Below, one piece after another: positions 7,662 through 16,475 of a DNA stretch of 64,000 nt. The stretch is from Deltaproteobacteria bacterium. GTDB taxonomy: Bacteria; Myxococcota_A; Polyangia; Polyangiales; Polyangiaceae. The DNA is taken from the NCBI GenBank assembly GCA_016218915.1, contig JACRCQ010000051.1, positions 222,895-286,894 of the forward strand. The letters are read 5' to 3'. The notes beneath the pieces were generated by a model. It was not told the origin of the DNA and searched no databases. It saw nothing but the letters and a program-made list of their open reading frames with translations. A program made the translations under genes and the position numbers. Within the stretch, counting starts at the first letter, position 1, and each line of letters opens with the position of its first letter.

Positions 7662-9614
7662 ATGCGAGCGAAGACATCAGGACACACCCAACTTCTGGAT
7701 CGGCTCCTGGCTGACCAGCGCATCGGCCCCGAGCAATACGAGGCCGCGCTGACGCACTTCCAGCGCATGGGCGGCGATATCTTCGAGTCGTTGCTCGAAG
7801 TCAACGCCATCACCGAAGCCGATCTCCTCAAGTACCTCGCGGCCATCCACAAGACCCGGTTCGTGTCCACCGAGAAGCTTTCCAAGGCGGACATCGCCAG
7901 GCTCACGCTCGACAAGGTGTCCAAGAAATTCGCCGACGTCCACCAGATGTTCCCAGTGCTGTTCGACGCACAGAACAGCGTCCTGTCCGTGGTCACCACG
8001 CGGCCTGAGGACCTCGAAGCGCTCAAGGAGCTTCAGATTAGCTCCGGAGTGAAGGAGGTCCGAGCGTTCGTTGCGCGCCCTGCCGCGATCAAGGCCGCGA
8101 TCAACAAGGCCTACCACGGAGATATCCACGCCTTCGCGATCCTCGACAAGTCCGCGCACGAGCAGTTCCAATCCATGCTCAACGTCTACGAGCGGAACCT
8201 CGTGAGCGAAGAGACGATGGCCGTGGCGCTCGCGGACACCAAGGGTCGCGAGCGGATGTTGTCCGGCGACTCGATCGAGCGTTCAGGCACCGCAGCGGGC
8301 AAGAAGTCCACCAGCGGCACCTTCGGCGGCGAAGCGTATCTCGAAACGCTCAACGTCCTGGTCTCGCTTCTGGAGAACTCCAGAGCAGACCTGCGAGGTC
8401 ATACAGCCCATGTCGTACGGCTCACCCGCAAGATCGCCGAAAAGGTAGGCCTCCCAGCGGCTGGCGTCGAGGCGATCCTGATCGCCGCCTACATCCACGA
8501 CCTCGGAAAGATGAGCGCCTACCACCTGACCGCGCTCAACGTCGCCGAGTACGAGGGACACCGCGTCGCAGCGCAAAAGGCGCATCAGACGCCGCGCAGG
8601 CTCTTCGAGGGCGTGTCGCTCTCGCCCGACACCATGGCGGTCGTCGACCAGATGTACGAGCGCTTCGACGGCAAGGGTTTTCCGAATAGCCTGTCTGGCA
8701 AGGACATCTCGCTGGGCGCGCGCATCCTGGCGATCACCGACACCTACGCCGACCTCGCTCAGAACCCTCGCAACCCGTTCCGCAAGACCTTGCGCCCAGC
8801 CGAGGCCTGCGACGTGCTCGCGAAGTTCAAGGGCACCGTCTTTGATCCCAACATCGTCGACGTGTTCAAGCACATGGTCACCGGCGACGATCTCGCGGCT
8901 CGCCTTCTCGCCAACCGGCACAAGGCCCTGCTCATCGATCCGGACCCGGAAGAGACGACGATGCTCGACCTGCGAATGGTGGAGCAGGGATTCGAGGTGC
9001 AGATCCTGCGAACCACCGAGCTGGCCCTGAAGACGCTGCAGGCAGGTGAGTTCGAGCTCGTGGTCAGCGAAGTGGATCTGCAGCCGACTGACGGCCTCAC
9101 TCTGCTCGAGCAGGTGCGAGCCCAATCCTGGGGCCGGGATCTGCCTTGGGTGTTTCTCACGCGCAGGTCGGGGCGAACGGATGTGCAGGCCGGCTTCGAG
9201 AAGGGCGCCACGGACTTCCAGGCAAAGCCCGCCTCCACCGACGCGTTCGTCGCAAAGCTCAAGCAGCTGATCGAACGTCAGACCACCTCGCGAGGTGCCA
9301 AGGGCGTGTCCGGATCGCTCACCGAGATGTCGCTCCCTGACATCGTCCAGATCCTCTGGCATGGACGCAAGACCGGTGCGCTGCGCATTCGTGCCCGCAA
9401 CGAATCCGGCGAGTTGCACTTCCAGGAAGGCAACATCGTCAACGCAATGATGGGCAGGATGCGCGGCGAGGAAGCCTTCTACGCCATGCTCAAGCTCACG
9501 GACGGCGAGTTCGGGCTGGATCCGAACTACATCCCCACCGCTCGCGTCATCAGTGCGAGCCCGGAAGCGCTGCTGCTCGAAGGCATGCGCAGGATGGACG
9601 AGGGGGTGGGCTGA
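7662..9614 (+). CDS. HD-GYP-like phosphodiesterase with receiver and DUF4388 (PATAN) domains
   Basis: From ATG 7662 the protein has 650 residues; a TTG at 7617 overlapping the upstream stop is less likely. Residues about 1-160 resemble the N-terminal helical domain of type II secretion/MshE-like ATPases. Residues about 245-410 form an HD domain with YIHDLGK and a downstream ERFDGKGFP, which corresponds to the HD-GYP signature with GFP in place of GYP. That family hydrolyses cyclic di-GMP. Residues about 423-535 form a CheY-like receiver, and the last 100 residues or so are a DUF4388/PATAN domain typical of myxobacterial regulators. The order (effector before receiver) is unusual. A soluble c-di-GMP or scaffold role is inferred. 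Confidence 0.85.
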   Translation: MRAKTSGHTQLLDRLLADQRIGPEQYEAALTHFQRMGGDIFESLLEVNAITEADLLKYLAAIHKTRFVSTEKLSKADIARLTLDKVSKKFADVHQMFPVLFDAQNSVLSVVTTRPEDLEALKELQISSGVKEVRAFVARPAAIKAAINKAYHGDIHAFAILDKSAHEQFQSMLNVYERNLVSEETMAVALADTKGRERMLSGDSIERSGTAAGKKSTSGTFGGEAYLETLNVLVSLLENSRADLRGHTAHVVRLTRKIAEKVGLPAAGVEAILIAAYIHDLGKMSAYHLTALNVAEYEGHRVAAQKAHQTPRRLFEGVSLSPDTMAVVDQMYERFDGKGFPNSLSGKDISLGARILAITDTYADLAQNPRNPFRKTLRPAEACDVLAKFKGTVFDPNIVDVFKHMVTGDDLAARLLANRHKALLIDPDPEETTMLDLRMVEQGFEVQILRTTELALKTLQAGEFELVVSEVDLQPTDGLTLLEQVRAQSWGRDLPWVFLTRRSGRTDVQAGFEKGATDFQAKPASTDAFVAKLKQLIERQTTSRGAKGVSGSLTEMSLPDIVQILWHGRKTGALRIRARNESGELHFQEGNIVNAMMGRMRGEEAFYAMLKLTDGEFGLDPNYIPTARVISASPEALLLEGMRRMDEGVG

Positions 9615-9741
9615 ACCCTGATCCGGCATAACGCTCACACGCTGCGCACCAGGCACTCCCACAGGAACCATTGCCCTGATGCAGCGGCTGACAGCTGTGG
9701 TAACTTGCCAAGGTAGCTCTTCTCGGGCCGGAGCGTGCGAA

Positions 9742-10590
9742 GTGAAGAATCATTCCCCCTTGCTCGGCTTCAACACGAACGTCAGGCACAAAGGCAAGGT
9801 TTTTCATATCCAGACCGAAGACTCTGGAGTCAAGCACCCGCACATCATCACCCACCTGTTCGCGGACGGCGGGCGCATTCTCAAGAGCTTCAAGACGAGC
9901 TACGCGGAGCATCTGTCGCAAGACAGCCTGACCGAGACGGTCCGCACGATGATGAAGGACCAGCACAAGTCCATGTTCATGGCCTTGCGCGACGGCACCT
10001 TCGACGCGATCATCGACGACCCCAGCGCGCACGCGTCAACCGCCACGGCCAGCGCAGTGCCGGTCCCGCCCCCAGCGGCGGAAGCACCCCCGCCGGCTCC
10101 GATCCCTGCGGCAGGAGCGCCAGCGCCGGCCAAGGCCCCGCGACCGGATCGCCCCAATTCTCCCGCACCTCAAGCTTCAGCTGCGGGCCCCTCCAGCGTT
10201 CGGGCGGATCCCGACTCCGTGCAGGCCTGGACCGGCGTTCGCGTCGACATGGACGTGCTCGAGCGCGCAGCCGTCGAGACCACGCAGGCGCCCAACCTGT
10301 TTCAACCCTCGGGCGACATGCCTCCTCCGCCCGCTGCCGTGCTCTCGCACAAGCGCCCGCACGGCACCTATCGGGCCGTGCCCGCTGAGCAGGAGTCCGA
10401 CGCAAACGCTTCGCGCTATGTCCCGTCCCGCCCCGCTGCGATCTTTGCCTCTGCCCGCCCTGCAGAAGGCGGCAACGTGTTTGGCGAGGAGATGATCAGC
10501 GACAAGTCGCTCGACGAAGTCATCCTGGGATTCCTCGCTGAAGAGTTCTCCACGAACCCGGGCGACAAGCCCGACGACGGGAAGCGCTGA
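9742..10590 (+). CDS. Conserved protein of unknown function, Pro/Ala-rich middle
   Basis: GTG 9742 is chosen because GGAG lies at 9730-9733 and the conserved-looking region starts immediately after it; an ATG at 9679 in the same frame would add 21 residues of low quality. The product is 282 residues. The first 85 form a compact basic domain (SPLLGFNTNVRHKGKVFHIQ, then HIITHLFADGGRI and a helix with TVRTMMKDQHKSMF). The middle 130 residues are Pro/Ala-rich and probably disordered. The C-terminus has a short acidic helix (SLDEVILGFLAEEF). No enzyme motif is visible. It sits between a c-di-GMP-type regulator and an RNA-modification gene, which does not define its role. Confidence 0.78.
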   Translation: MKNHSPLLGFNTNVRHKGKVFHIQTEDSGVKHPHIITHLFADGGRILKSFKTSYAEHLSQDSLTETVRTMMKDQHKSMFMALRDGTFDAIIDDPSAHASTATASAVPVPPPAAEAPPPAPIPAAGAPAPAKAPRPDRPNSPAPQASAAGPSSVRADPDSVQAWTGVRVDMDVLERAAVETTQAPNLFQPSGDMPPPPAAVLSHKRPHGTYRAVPAEQESDANASRYVPSRPAAIFASARPAEGGNVFGEEMISDKSLDEVILGFLAEEFSTNPGDKPDDGKR

Positions 10591-10619
10591 AGGCTGCAGG
10601 CCACGGCCGCGGTTCCTCC

Positions 10620-12329
10620 ATGAGCTCGGATCTCGACTCTCTGGTCAGCCCGCTCAGCCCGCAGCGGGTGCTGCATGAGGACGCGGACCTGATCGTGATC
10701 GACAAGCCGGCAGGCATGTCGATGGTCTCACCGGAGCGCGGCGACGATGACCTCGTGTCCCGCGTCAAGCTGCTGATCGCCAATCGCGACGGGACACCGC
10801 CGGGGCAGGTCTACCTGGCCGTGCACGAGCACCTCGATCGCGATGTGTCAGGGGTGGTGGCATTGTCGCGCAGGCCACAAGCCAATGCAGCCATCGCAGC
10901 ACAGGTGCAGGCTGGCAGCTCCAGGCTCGCCTGGCTCGCAGTCGTCGAAGGACGCCCTGCCACCAAGAGCGGAGAGGCCAGCGTCAAGCTCGTGCGAGAG
11001 CGCACCGGAGTCATTCGTCCGGCCACGCGTCGCGATCGGAACGGGCAGCGCGTCGTGCTGCGCTGGCGCGTGACGCAGGAGCAAGGGAATCGCTCGCTCG
11101 TCGAGGTTCGCGTGGACCACGGTGGTGCGCGCCATGTGCGCGCTGCGTTCAGCTCCGTGACCGGGCTGCGTATTGCCGGCGACAGCGCTTCGCGAGCTCC
11201 TGGTGCTCCGCGGCTCATGCTGCACGCCGCTGCACTCGAGATGCAGCACCCGTCGTCGCGCAGCAAGCTTCGCGTGCAGGCACCGGCGCCAGCCGCGCTG
11301 CAGGCGTGGTTGCGCGCTGGGAGCACCGACGTTCAGGCCGCACCAGCGGGCGTGATGCTCGACGAGCTGTTGCGCGAGGCTGCGAGCCGGCGTTGGCCGA
11401 TCGCGGCCAGGGGAGACGTGGACGCGTACCGCCTCTTCCATGGGGAAGGCGAAGGTCTGCCTGGCTGCGACATCGACCGGGTCGGCGACCACCTCATCGT
11501 CTGGGTGGGCGAGCAGTTTGCTCCCGACTATCGCGAAGAGCTGCTCGATGCAGCTTGGCGGCTAGGCCCCAAGGGGGTCTATCTCAAGATCAGACCGAAA
11601 CAGGCGTCCAGGATCGTGGACCCGCGCAGGCCAGAGGTGGCGCCGGCTCGTGCTGTGCGCGGCGTGGATGCTCCTGAGGAGCTCGTGGTACGCGAAGGGG
11701 ACCTGAAGTTCTGGGTCCGCCCAGGGGATGGTCTATCGACCGGGCTATTTCTAGATCAACGCGACAACAGGACGTGGTTGGCAGGACAATCTGGGGGCCG
11801 GTCGGTCCTGAATTTGTTCAGCTACACGTGTTCATTCACGATTGCTGCAGCCCGGGCAGGGGCTCGCACCACGGTGAGCGTCGATTCGGCGTCTCGGGTT
11901 CTTGGGATTGGGGAGCGGAATCTGGAGCTCAACGGGCTCGCGGGCGACCAGCACGTGATGGTTTGCGACGATGTCTTGAGCTGGTTGCCGCGGGCGCGGC
12001 GCAGCGGGCAGCGGTTCGACCGGATTGTTCTGGATCCTCCATCGTATTCCACCACGCACAAGAGTCGATTTTCGTTCACGAGCGACATCGTGGGGGTGGC
12101 AGAGGAGTGCTTTGGGCTGGTGAGCGACGGCGGGGGGATTGTGTTGGCGTGCACGAACCAGCGGACGGTGCACGTGGGGCAGCTTCGCAGGTCGCTGCAT
12201 CGGGCGGCAGAGCAGGCGCACCGGACGGTGGGGCGCATGGTGGAGCTGCCGGCACAAATTGACTTTCCGGTGCAGCAAGGTGCAGAGCCGCACATGAAAG
12301 CGATAGCGGTCGAGGTAGAGAGGCGCTGA
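10620..12329 (+). CDS. Fusion of RluA-type pseudouridine synthase and RlmI-type SAM methyltransferase
   Basis: The protein has 569 residues in two parts. Residues about 15-230 resemble an RluA-family RNA pseudouridine synthase: LIVIDKPAGM, the active-site loop HEHLDRDVSG with its Asp near 73 (family HRLDRDTSG), and a degenerate later motif ARHVRAAFSS. Residues about 245-565 resemble RlmI/RlmK-like 23S rRNA m5C methyltransferases: GLFLDQRDNR, SAM-binding LNLFSYTCSFTIAAA near 400, and DPPSYS near 472. Both halves would act on RNA, so a bifunctional rRNA modification enzyme is the simplest reading. The halves usually exist as separate proteins. The join looks real because the frame is continuous with no internal stop or repeated start signal. 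Confidence 0.85.
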   Translation: MSSDLDSLVSPLSPQRVLHEDADLIVIDKPAGMSMVSPERGDDDLVSRVKLLIANRDGTPPGQVYLAVHEHLDRDVSGVVALSRRPQANAAIAAQVQAGSSRLAWLAVVEGRPATKSGEASVKLVRERTGVIRPATRRDRNGQRVVLRWRVTQEQGNRSLVEVRVDHGGARHVRAAFSSVTGLRIAGDSASRAPGAPRLMLHAAALEMQHPSSRSKLRVQAPAPAALQAWLRAGSTDVQAAPAGVMLDELLREAASRRWPIAARGDVDAYRLFHGEGEGLPGCDIDRVGDHLIVWVGEQFAPDYREELLDAAWRLGPKGVYLKIRPKQASRIVDPRRPEVAPARAVRGVDAPEELVVREGDLKFWVRPGDGLSTGLFLDQRDNRTWLAGQSGGRSVLNLFSYTCSFTIAAARAGARTTVSVDSASRVLGIGERNLELNGLAGDQHVMVCDDVLSWLPRARRSGQRFDRIVLDPPSYSTTHKSRFSFTSDIVGVAEECFGLVSDGGGIVLACTNQRTVHVGQLRRSLHRAAEQAHRTVGRMVELPAQIDFPVQQGAEPHMKAIAVEVERR

Positions 12330-12502
12330 CAGCCGCGTAGGATGACAGAAATCGAGGTCTTGTGCGGCGCAGCCCACTCGTTCTAGGCTTTCGGGCCGGG
12401 CATCGCCGGGCAAAGCCCCGTGAATGCTGCTGGGATTGTGTCGTCTAACGTGGGTTGCTTGGTTCAACGGGCTGATGCCCTGGGCAGGTCGAGGAGAATC
12501 GC

Positions 12503-13021
12503 ATGAAAACTACTGGAATCGTGGCATTTGCACTCGGTTCGTTGCTGGCCATTGGATGCGTCGTAACCACGGGCGGGACGCATCCTTCTTCTGAACCCTC
12601 GAAGCCGTCCGGCAAGCACTATCACGTCACCCCGGGGACCGCGCAGCAGTCGACACCGGCCAGCACCGCCGCGACGGCGACGCCTGCCACAACGACGACG
12701 GTAGCGCCTCCGGTTGCTACGGCTGCCACCACGACGACATCGACCCCGGCTGCGACCACGCCGGCGGTTCCGTCCGCCAAGGACGCGGGAAACAAGGGTC
12801 CGGTGACGATGAGCACAGCGGTTCCGCCGCAGACCAAGACCGCGACCACGACGACGCCGGTGGCGCCTGGTCCGGCGCCGACGCCGACGACGGCTCCGAC
12901 GACGACGGTGAAGAAGGTTCCGAACGCGAATCCCTCGACGGTGGCGCCCCCCCCCCCGCGAAGATCGTCAACCCCAAGGCCCCTTGATCCGGGTCTGCTA
13001 GCGGGACAAGCCCCTCCTTGA
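12503..13021 (+). CDS. Thr/Ala/Pro-rich lipoprotein with a poly-C tract near the 3' end
   Basis: The N-terminus is a lipoprotein signal (MKTTGIVAFALGSLLAIGC) with Cys19 as the predicted lipidated residue. The rest is low-complexity Thr/Ala/Pro sequence, probably an extended periplasmic or surface spacer. A run of 11 C at 12947-12957 lies near the end. As given, the frame reads on to a TGA at 13019-13021 with an Arg/Pro/Ser tail. One extra C would give a tail reading AKIVNPKAP followed by TGA at 12985-12987, which looks more natural. Either the assembly is one base short or the tract is a slippage site. No domain is recognised. Confidence 0.72.
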   Translation: MKTTGIVAFALGSLLAIGCVVTTGGTHPSSEPSKPSGKHYHVTPGTAQQSTPASTAATATPATTTTVAPPVATAATTTTSTPAATTPAVPSAKDAGNKGPVTMSTAVPPQTKTATTTTPVAPGPAPTPTTAPTTTVKKVPNANPSTVAPPPPRRSSTPRPLDPGLLAGQAPP

Positions 13022-13138
13022 ATTCCCGGGCGGAGCCACGCCTCGGCCCGGCTGTGGGTATCGACTGCAGCTTGCCCGCAGGTGCCTCCAGCACTTACGC
13101 TCACGCTCGGCGCAACTCCATCGCCTTGCAGGGTGATC

Positions 13139-14905
13139 ATGACGTTCACATCGCGACAACTCATCGGTGCGGCGATCATCGCCGTGGCAGCCGGCGTACT
13201 CGGCTTCGTCTTCAAGGACGTTTCCCCGTACTTCTTCGCACTCGCCATCATCGGCCTGTTTGCCGCGGGGTATGCGGGCTCAGGCCCGTCGTCGCGGGGC
13301 CTCGGAGAGCTGCCTGACGCGCTGGCGCGCGCGTCGCGGGGCGATCCACCGGCGCTGCCGGCAGGTGCGCCGGCCGAGCTGGGCCGTGTCTACGACGAGA
13401 TGAAAGCCCTGGCAGAGCGGGTGCGCAGCGAGCAGGAGAGCCAGGAGGAGCTGGTGGAGGTGATCGGCGAGCTCGAGAGGGCAGCGAAATCGGCCGCCGA
13501 GGGCGCGCGTGTCGAGGTACCTCCCTCTGCCCGCGCCGAATCCAAGCGTGCTTTCGATCAGATTGCACGCCTCGCCGACGCGGTCGTCCAAGCCAAGCAG
13601 AACGAGGGGACGCGCCTTCCTGCGCTTCGCACGGCCCTGTCCAACATCGAGGACGGGCTCAAGAAGCTCGAGGATGGAGCTTCACGCCGCGGCAAGCTCT
13701 CCTCGGAGACGGCCGATGCGATCAAGGAAGTCGCCGCAGCGCTCAAGTCGATCGGCCAGCACGTCGAAGGCCTGACCTCCAGCGCCGAGGAGTCGTCGTC
13801 GAGCATCCTTTCGATGACCTCGACCAACGACGAGGTCGCGGAGGCGATCGCCGACCTCGCGACCAGCGTCCGGGAGACCGCCTCGTCGATCGAGGAGATG
13901 GCCTACTCGATCAAGGAAGTCGCCAAGAACGTCGATGCGCTTTCGCTCACCGCGGAGGAGACGAGCTCGTCGATGAACGAGATGGACATCTCCATCGACC
14001 AGGTGCAATCGAACGCCAACGAGACGGCGCGGCTGAGCGAGGAGGTAGCCCAGGACGCGGAGAAGGGCGCGGAAGCGATCCTCAAGACGATCGGCGAGAT
14101 CTACCGCATCAAGGAATCGACGCAGGAGGCGGTGGCGGTGATCTCGAACCTGGGGTCGCGCATCGATCAGATCGGGCAGATTCTGAACGTGATCGACGAC
14201 GTAGCGGAGCAGACGAACCTGCTGGCGCTCAACGCGGCCATCATCGCTGCGCAGGCGGGAGAGCACGGCAAGGGGTTCGCTGTGGTGGCCGACGAGATCA
14301 AGGATCTTGCGGAGCGTGCCGGCGCGAGCACCAAGGAGATCGCAGAGCTCACCAAGACGATCCAGAACGAGTCACGCAATGCGATCGCAGCGGTGGAGCG
14401 CGGCGCGAAGAACGTGGACCGCGGCGTGGAGGTCTCCAACGACGCGGAGAGGGCGCTCAAGAAGATCCTCGAGAGCTCGCAGAAGTCGACGAACATGGTT
14501 CGGGCGATCGCGCGTGCGACGGTCGAGCAGGCGAAGGGCTCCAAGCAGGTGACGGACGCGATCGGAAGGATCGCCGAGACGGTACAGCAGATCGCAGCAG
14601 CGACCGGCGAGCAGGCGCGGGGCTCGGAGCTGATCATGAAGAGCGCGGAGAAGATGCGCTCGATCACGCAGAACGTGGAGCGTTCGAGCCAGGATCAGGC
14701 TCGAGGTGGACGTCAGGTGACGCAGGCGATCGAGAACATCTCGAACATGGTCAACCAGCTCAACCTGGCGCACCGCTCGCTGGCTCGCAGCTCCGAAGCG
14801 CTGGTGTCCTCGTCGGTGCGCGTGGAGGGCACGCTGCGTGAGGAGCACGCACTGCTCCAGCAGCTGCAAGGCTCGCTCGGGCGGATGCGCGAGCCCCAGG
14901 GCTGA
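13139..14905 (+). CDS. Methyl-accepting chemotaxis protein without a periplasmic sensor domain
   Basis: The protein has 588 residues. ATG 13139 is preferred because AGGG precedes it at about 8 nt and the hydrophobic N-terminus starts there. Two closely spaced membrane helices (about 8-26 and 29-46) have almost no loop between them, so there is no extracytoplasmic ligand domain. A long helical cytoplasmic region follows, ending in the conserved MCP hairpin EQTNLLALNAAI and GKGFAVVADEI near 355-390. The hairpin reads AAIIAAQAGE where most family members have AAIEAARAGE. No CheA, CheW or CheR gene is nearby, so the signalling partners are encoded elsewhere. It is convergent with dnaA, 45 bp apart. 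Confidence 0.9.
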   Translation: MTFTSRQLIGAAIIAVAAGVLGFVFKDVSPYFFALAIIGLFAAGYAGSGPSSRGLGELPDALARASRGDPPALPAGAPAELGRVYDEMKALAERVRSEQESQEELVEVIGELERAAKSAAEGARVEVPPSARAESKRAFDQIARLADAVVQAKQNEGTRLPALRTALSNIEDGLKKLEDGASRRGKLSSETADAIKEVAAALKSIGQHVEGLTSSAEESSSSILSMTSTNDEVAEAIADLATSVRETASSIEEMAYSIKEVAKNVDALSLTAEETSSSMNEMDISIDQVQSNANETARLSEEVAQDAEKGAEAILKTIGEIYRIKESTQEAVAVISNLGSRIDQIGQILNVIDDVAEQTNLLALNAAIIAAQAGEHGKGFAVVADEIKDLAERAGASTKEIAELTKTIQNESRNAIAAVERGAKNVDRGVEVSNDAERALKKILESSQKSTNMVRAIARATVEQAKGSKQVTDAIGRIAETVQQIAAATGEQARGSELIMKSAEKMRSITQNVERSSQDQARGGRQVTQAIENISNMVNQLNLAHRSLARSSEALVSSSVRVEGTLREEHALLQQLQGSLGRMREPQG

Positions 14906-14950
14906 GGCACAGCAGCCGCAAGGCCGGTGCGCTGCCCGGCGCGGCCGCGC

Positions 14951-16372
14951 TCAGTCGCCCGTCGAAAGCTTGCGCTCGATCGCCTCGATGTGCGCGCGGA
15001 TCTCCGGATCCTTCTCCCGCTGCGCTTCGACCTTGCGCACTGCGCTCATCACGGTCGTGTGGTCCCGCCCGTTGAACGCCCTTCCGATCTCCGGGAAAGA
15101 GCACTGCAGGCGCTGGCGGCACAGGTACATGGCGATGTGGCGTGCCTTGGAGACGCTGCGATGGCGGACGTGCGAGAGCATCTCGGTGGCGTTGACGTGG
15201 AAGTGCGTGCACACGGCGTTCTGGATGTGCTCGACCGTGGTGACCTGCGGCCGGCTCGGCATCGCAAGTGCGAGCTCGGCACGTGCGAAGTCCATGTCGA
15301 GCTGGCAGCGCATCAACGACGACTTGGCGATCAGGCGGATGAGCATGCCTTCGAGCTCGCGCACGTTGGACTGCACGGTCTGCGCGAGCAGCACGGCGAG
15401 GTCCTCGGACAGCTCGACGTTTTCGAGCATGGCCTTCTTGCGGATGATGGCGACGCGCGTCTCGAGCTCCGGCGTCTGAACGTCGGCCACCAGCCCCCAG
15501 GTGAAGCGCGAGACCAGCCGCTCTTCCATGCGATCGAGCTGCTGCGGATACTTGTCGGCAGCGATCACGATCTGCTTGTCCTGCGCGTGCAGGATGTTGA
15601 ACGTGTTGAAGAACTCCTCCTGCGTCTGCGTGCGGCCCGCAAGCGACTGCACGTCATCGATGAGCAGCGCGTCGCAGTGGTGGTAGCGCGCCCTGAACTC
15701 GTCCATGCGACGCACGGTCAACGCTGCGATGTACTCGTTGGTGAACGAGTCCGCGGAGCCGTAGACGATGCGGGCGCTGGGACGCTCGGAATGGATGCGG
15801 TGCGCGATCGCGTGCAGAAGGTGGGTCTTTCCCAGGCCCGTGCTGCCGCACAGGAACAGCGGGTTGTAGCGACGTCCGCCTCCGCCCGAAGCGGCGACCG
15901 AAGCAGCGAACGCGAGCTGGTTGCTCGGACCGACCACGAAGTTGACGAAGGTGTTCTTGGGGTTGACGCCGAGCAGCGGAGCGACCTCGCACAGGGCCGG
16001 AGCGCGAGTCGGTGCGGCATCGGGCACCGGGTCAGGGCCGACGGCGTGGATGATGCGTATCGACCTGGGAACCACGGGCTTGGCGGCCGGGGTAGAGGAG
16101 ACTGGGTGGTCGAGGTCCGCACGGATGACCCACTCCAGGTCAGGTTGGGAGTGCAGCAGGGTGGTCAGCTCTTCGAGCAGGGCATGCTCGTAGTGCTCGC
16201 GCACGAAGTCGCGCACGAACTCGTCGCGGGCGCCGAGTCTGAACTTCCCCTGGTGCAGGCCATCGAACTGCACGCCGGCAAACCACATATCGAAGCTGGC
16301 AGGGGCGCGCTGACGCACCCGCTCGGCCGCCTGCTCCCACAGCCTGTGGATATCCTGTGCGCTCATTTCCAT
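14951..16372 (-). CDS. dnaA: Chromosomal replication initiator protein DnaA
   Basis: From the ATG at 16372 (MEMSAQDIHRLW) the protein has 473 residues; MSAQ at 16366 is equally possible. A longer frame to 16462 would run through DnaA boxes and is unlikely. Domain I spans about residues 3-85. Domain III is the AAA+ core, with Walker A GSTGLGKT, Walker B ALLIDDVQ and the arginine-finger region. Domain IV carries the DNA-binding signature GRDHTTVMSA near the C-terminus. DnaA opens the origin by binding DnaA boxes as an ATP oligomer. A cluster of boxes lies just upstream and inside the 5' end, consistent with an adjacent origin and autoregulation. dnaN and recF are not next to it. Confidence 0.97.
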   Translation of the reverse strand: MEMSAQDIHRLWEQAAERVRQRAPASFDMWFAGVQFDGLHQGKFRLGARDEFVRDFVREHYEHALLEELTTLLHSQPDLEWVIRADLDHPVSSTPAAKPVVPRSIRIIHAVGPDPVPDAAPTRAPALCEVAPLLGVNPKNTFVNFVVGPSNQLAFAASVAASGGGGRRYNPLFLCGSTGLGKTHLLHAIAHRIHSERPSARIVYGSADSFTNEYIAALTVRRMDEFRARYHHCDALLIDDVQSLAGRTQTQEEFFNTFNILHAQDKQIVIAADKYPQQLDRMEERLVSRFTWGLVADVQTPELETRVAIIRKKAMLENVELSEDLAVLLAQTVQSNVRELEGMLIRLIAKSSLMRCQLDMDFARAELALAMPSRPQVTTVEHIQNAVCTHFHVNATEMLSHVRHRSVSKARHIAMYLCRQRLQCSFPEIGRAFNGRDHTTVMSAVRKVEAQREKDPEIRAHIEAIERKLSTGD

Positions 16373-16475
16373 CGTGTCCGCAACGTCCGCCTTCGTTGTT
16401 GACCGTCCGTCCACAGCTTTTCCACACCCCGCCATCCACACCCTGCCCGAGAGGTTGTCCACAGCCTGTGGACAA
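16345..16475. other. DnaA-box cluster, candidate oriC
   Basis: Several 9-mers close to the DnaA box TTATCCACA occur in 131 bp. They are ATATCCACA (reverse strand, 16345-16353), CCGTCCACA (16407-16415), TTTTCCACA (16418-16426), CCATCCACA (16432-16440), TTGTCCACA (16455-16463) and its reverse complement TGTGGACAA (16467-16475). The last two form 9-bp inverted arms around GCC. T-rich stretches that could unwind follow at about 16570-16600, 16720 and 16757. Location next to dnaA supports an origin, but the cluster could also serve only dnaA autoregulation. Confidence 0.65.

Noticed and set aside
14927..16402. 491-codon forward frame over dnaA
   Set aside because: Antisense shadow of dnaA, lacking any motif; dnaA has clear Walker and domain IV signatures.
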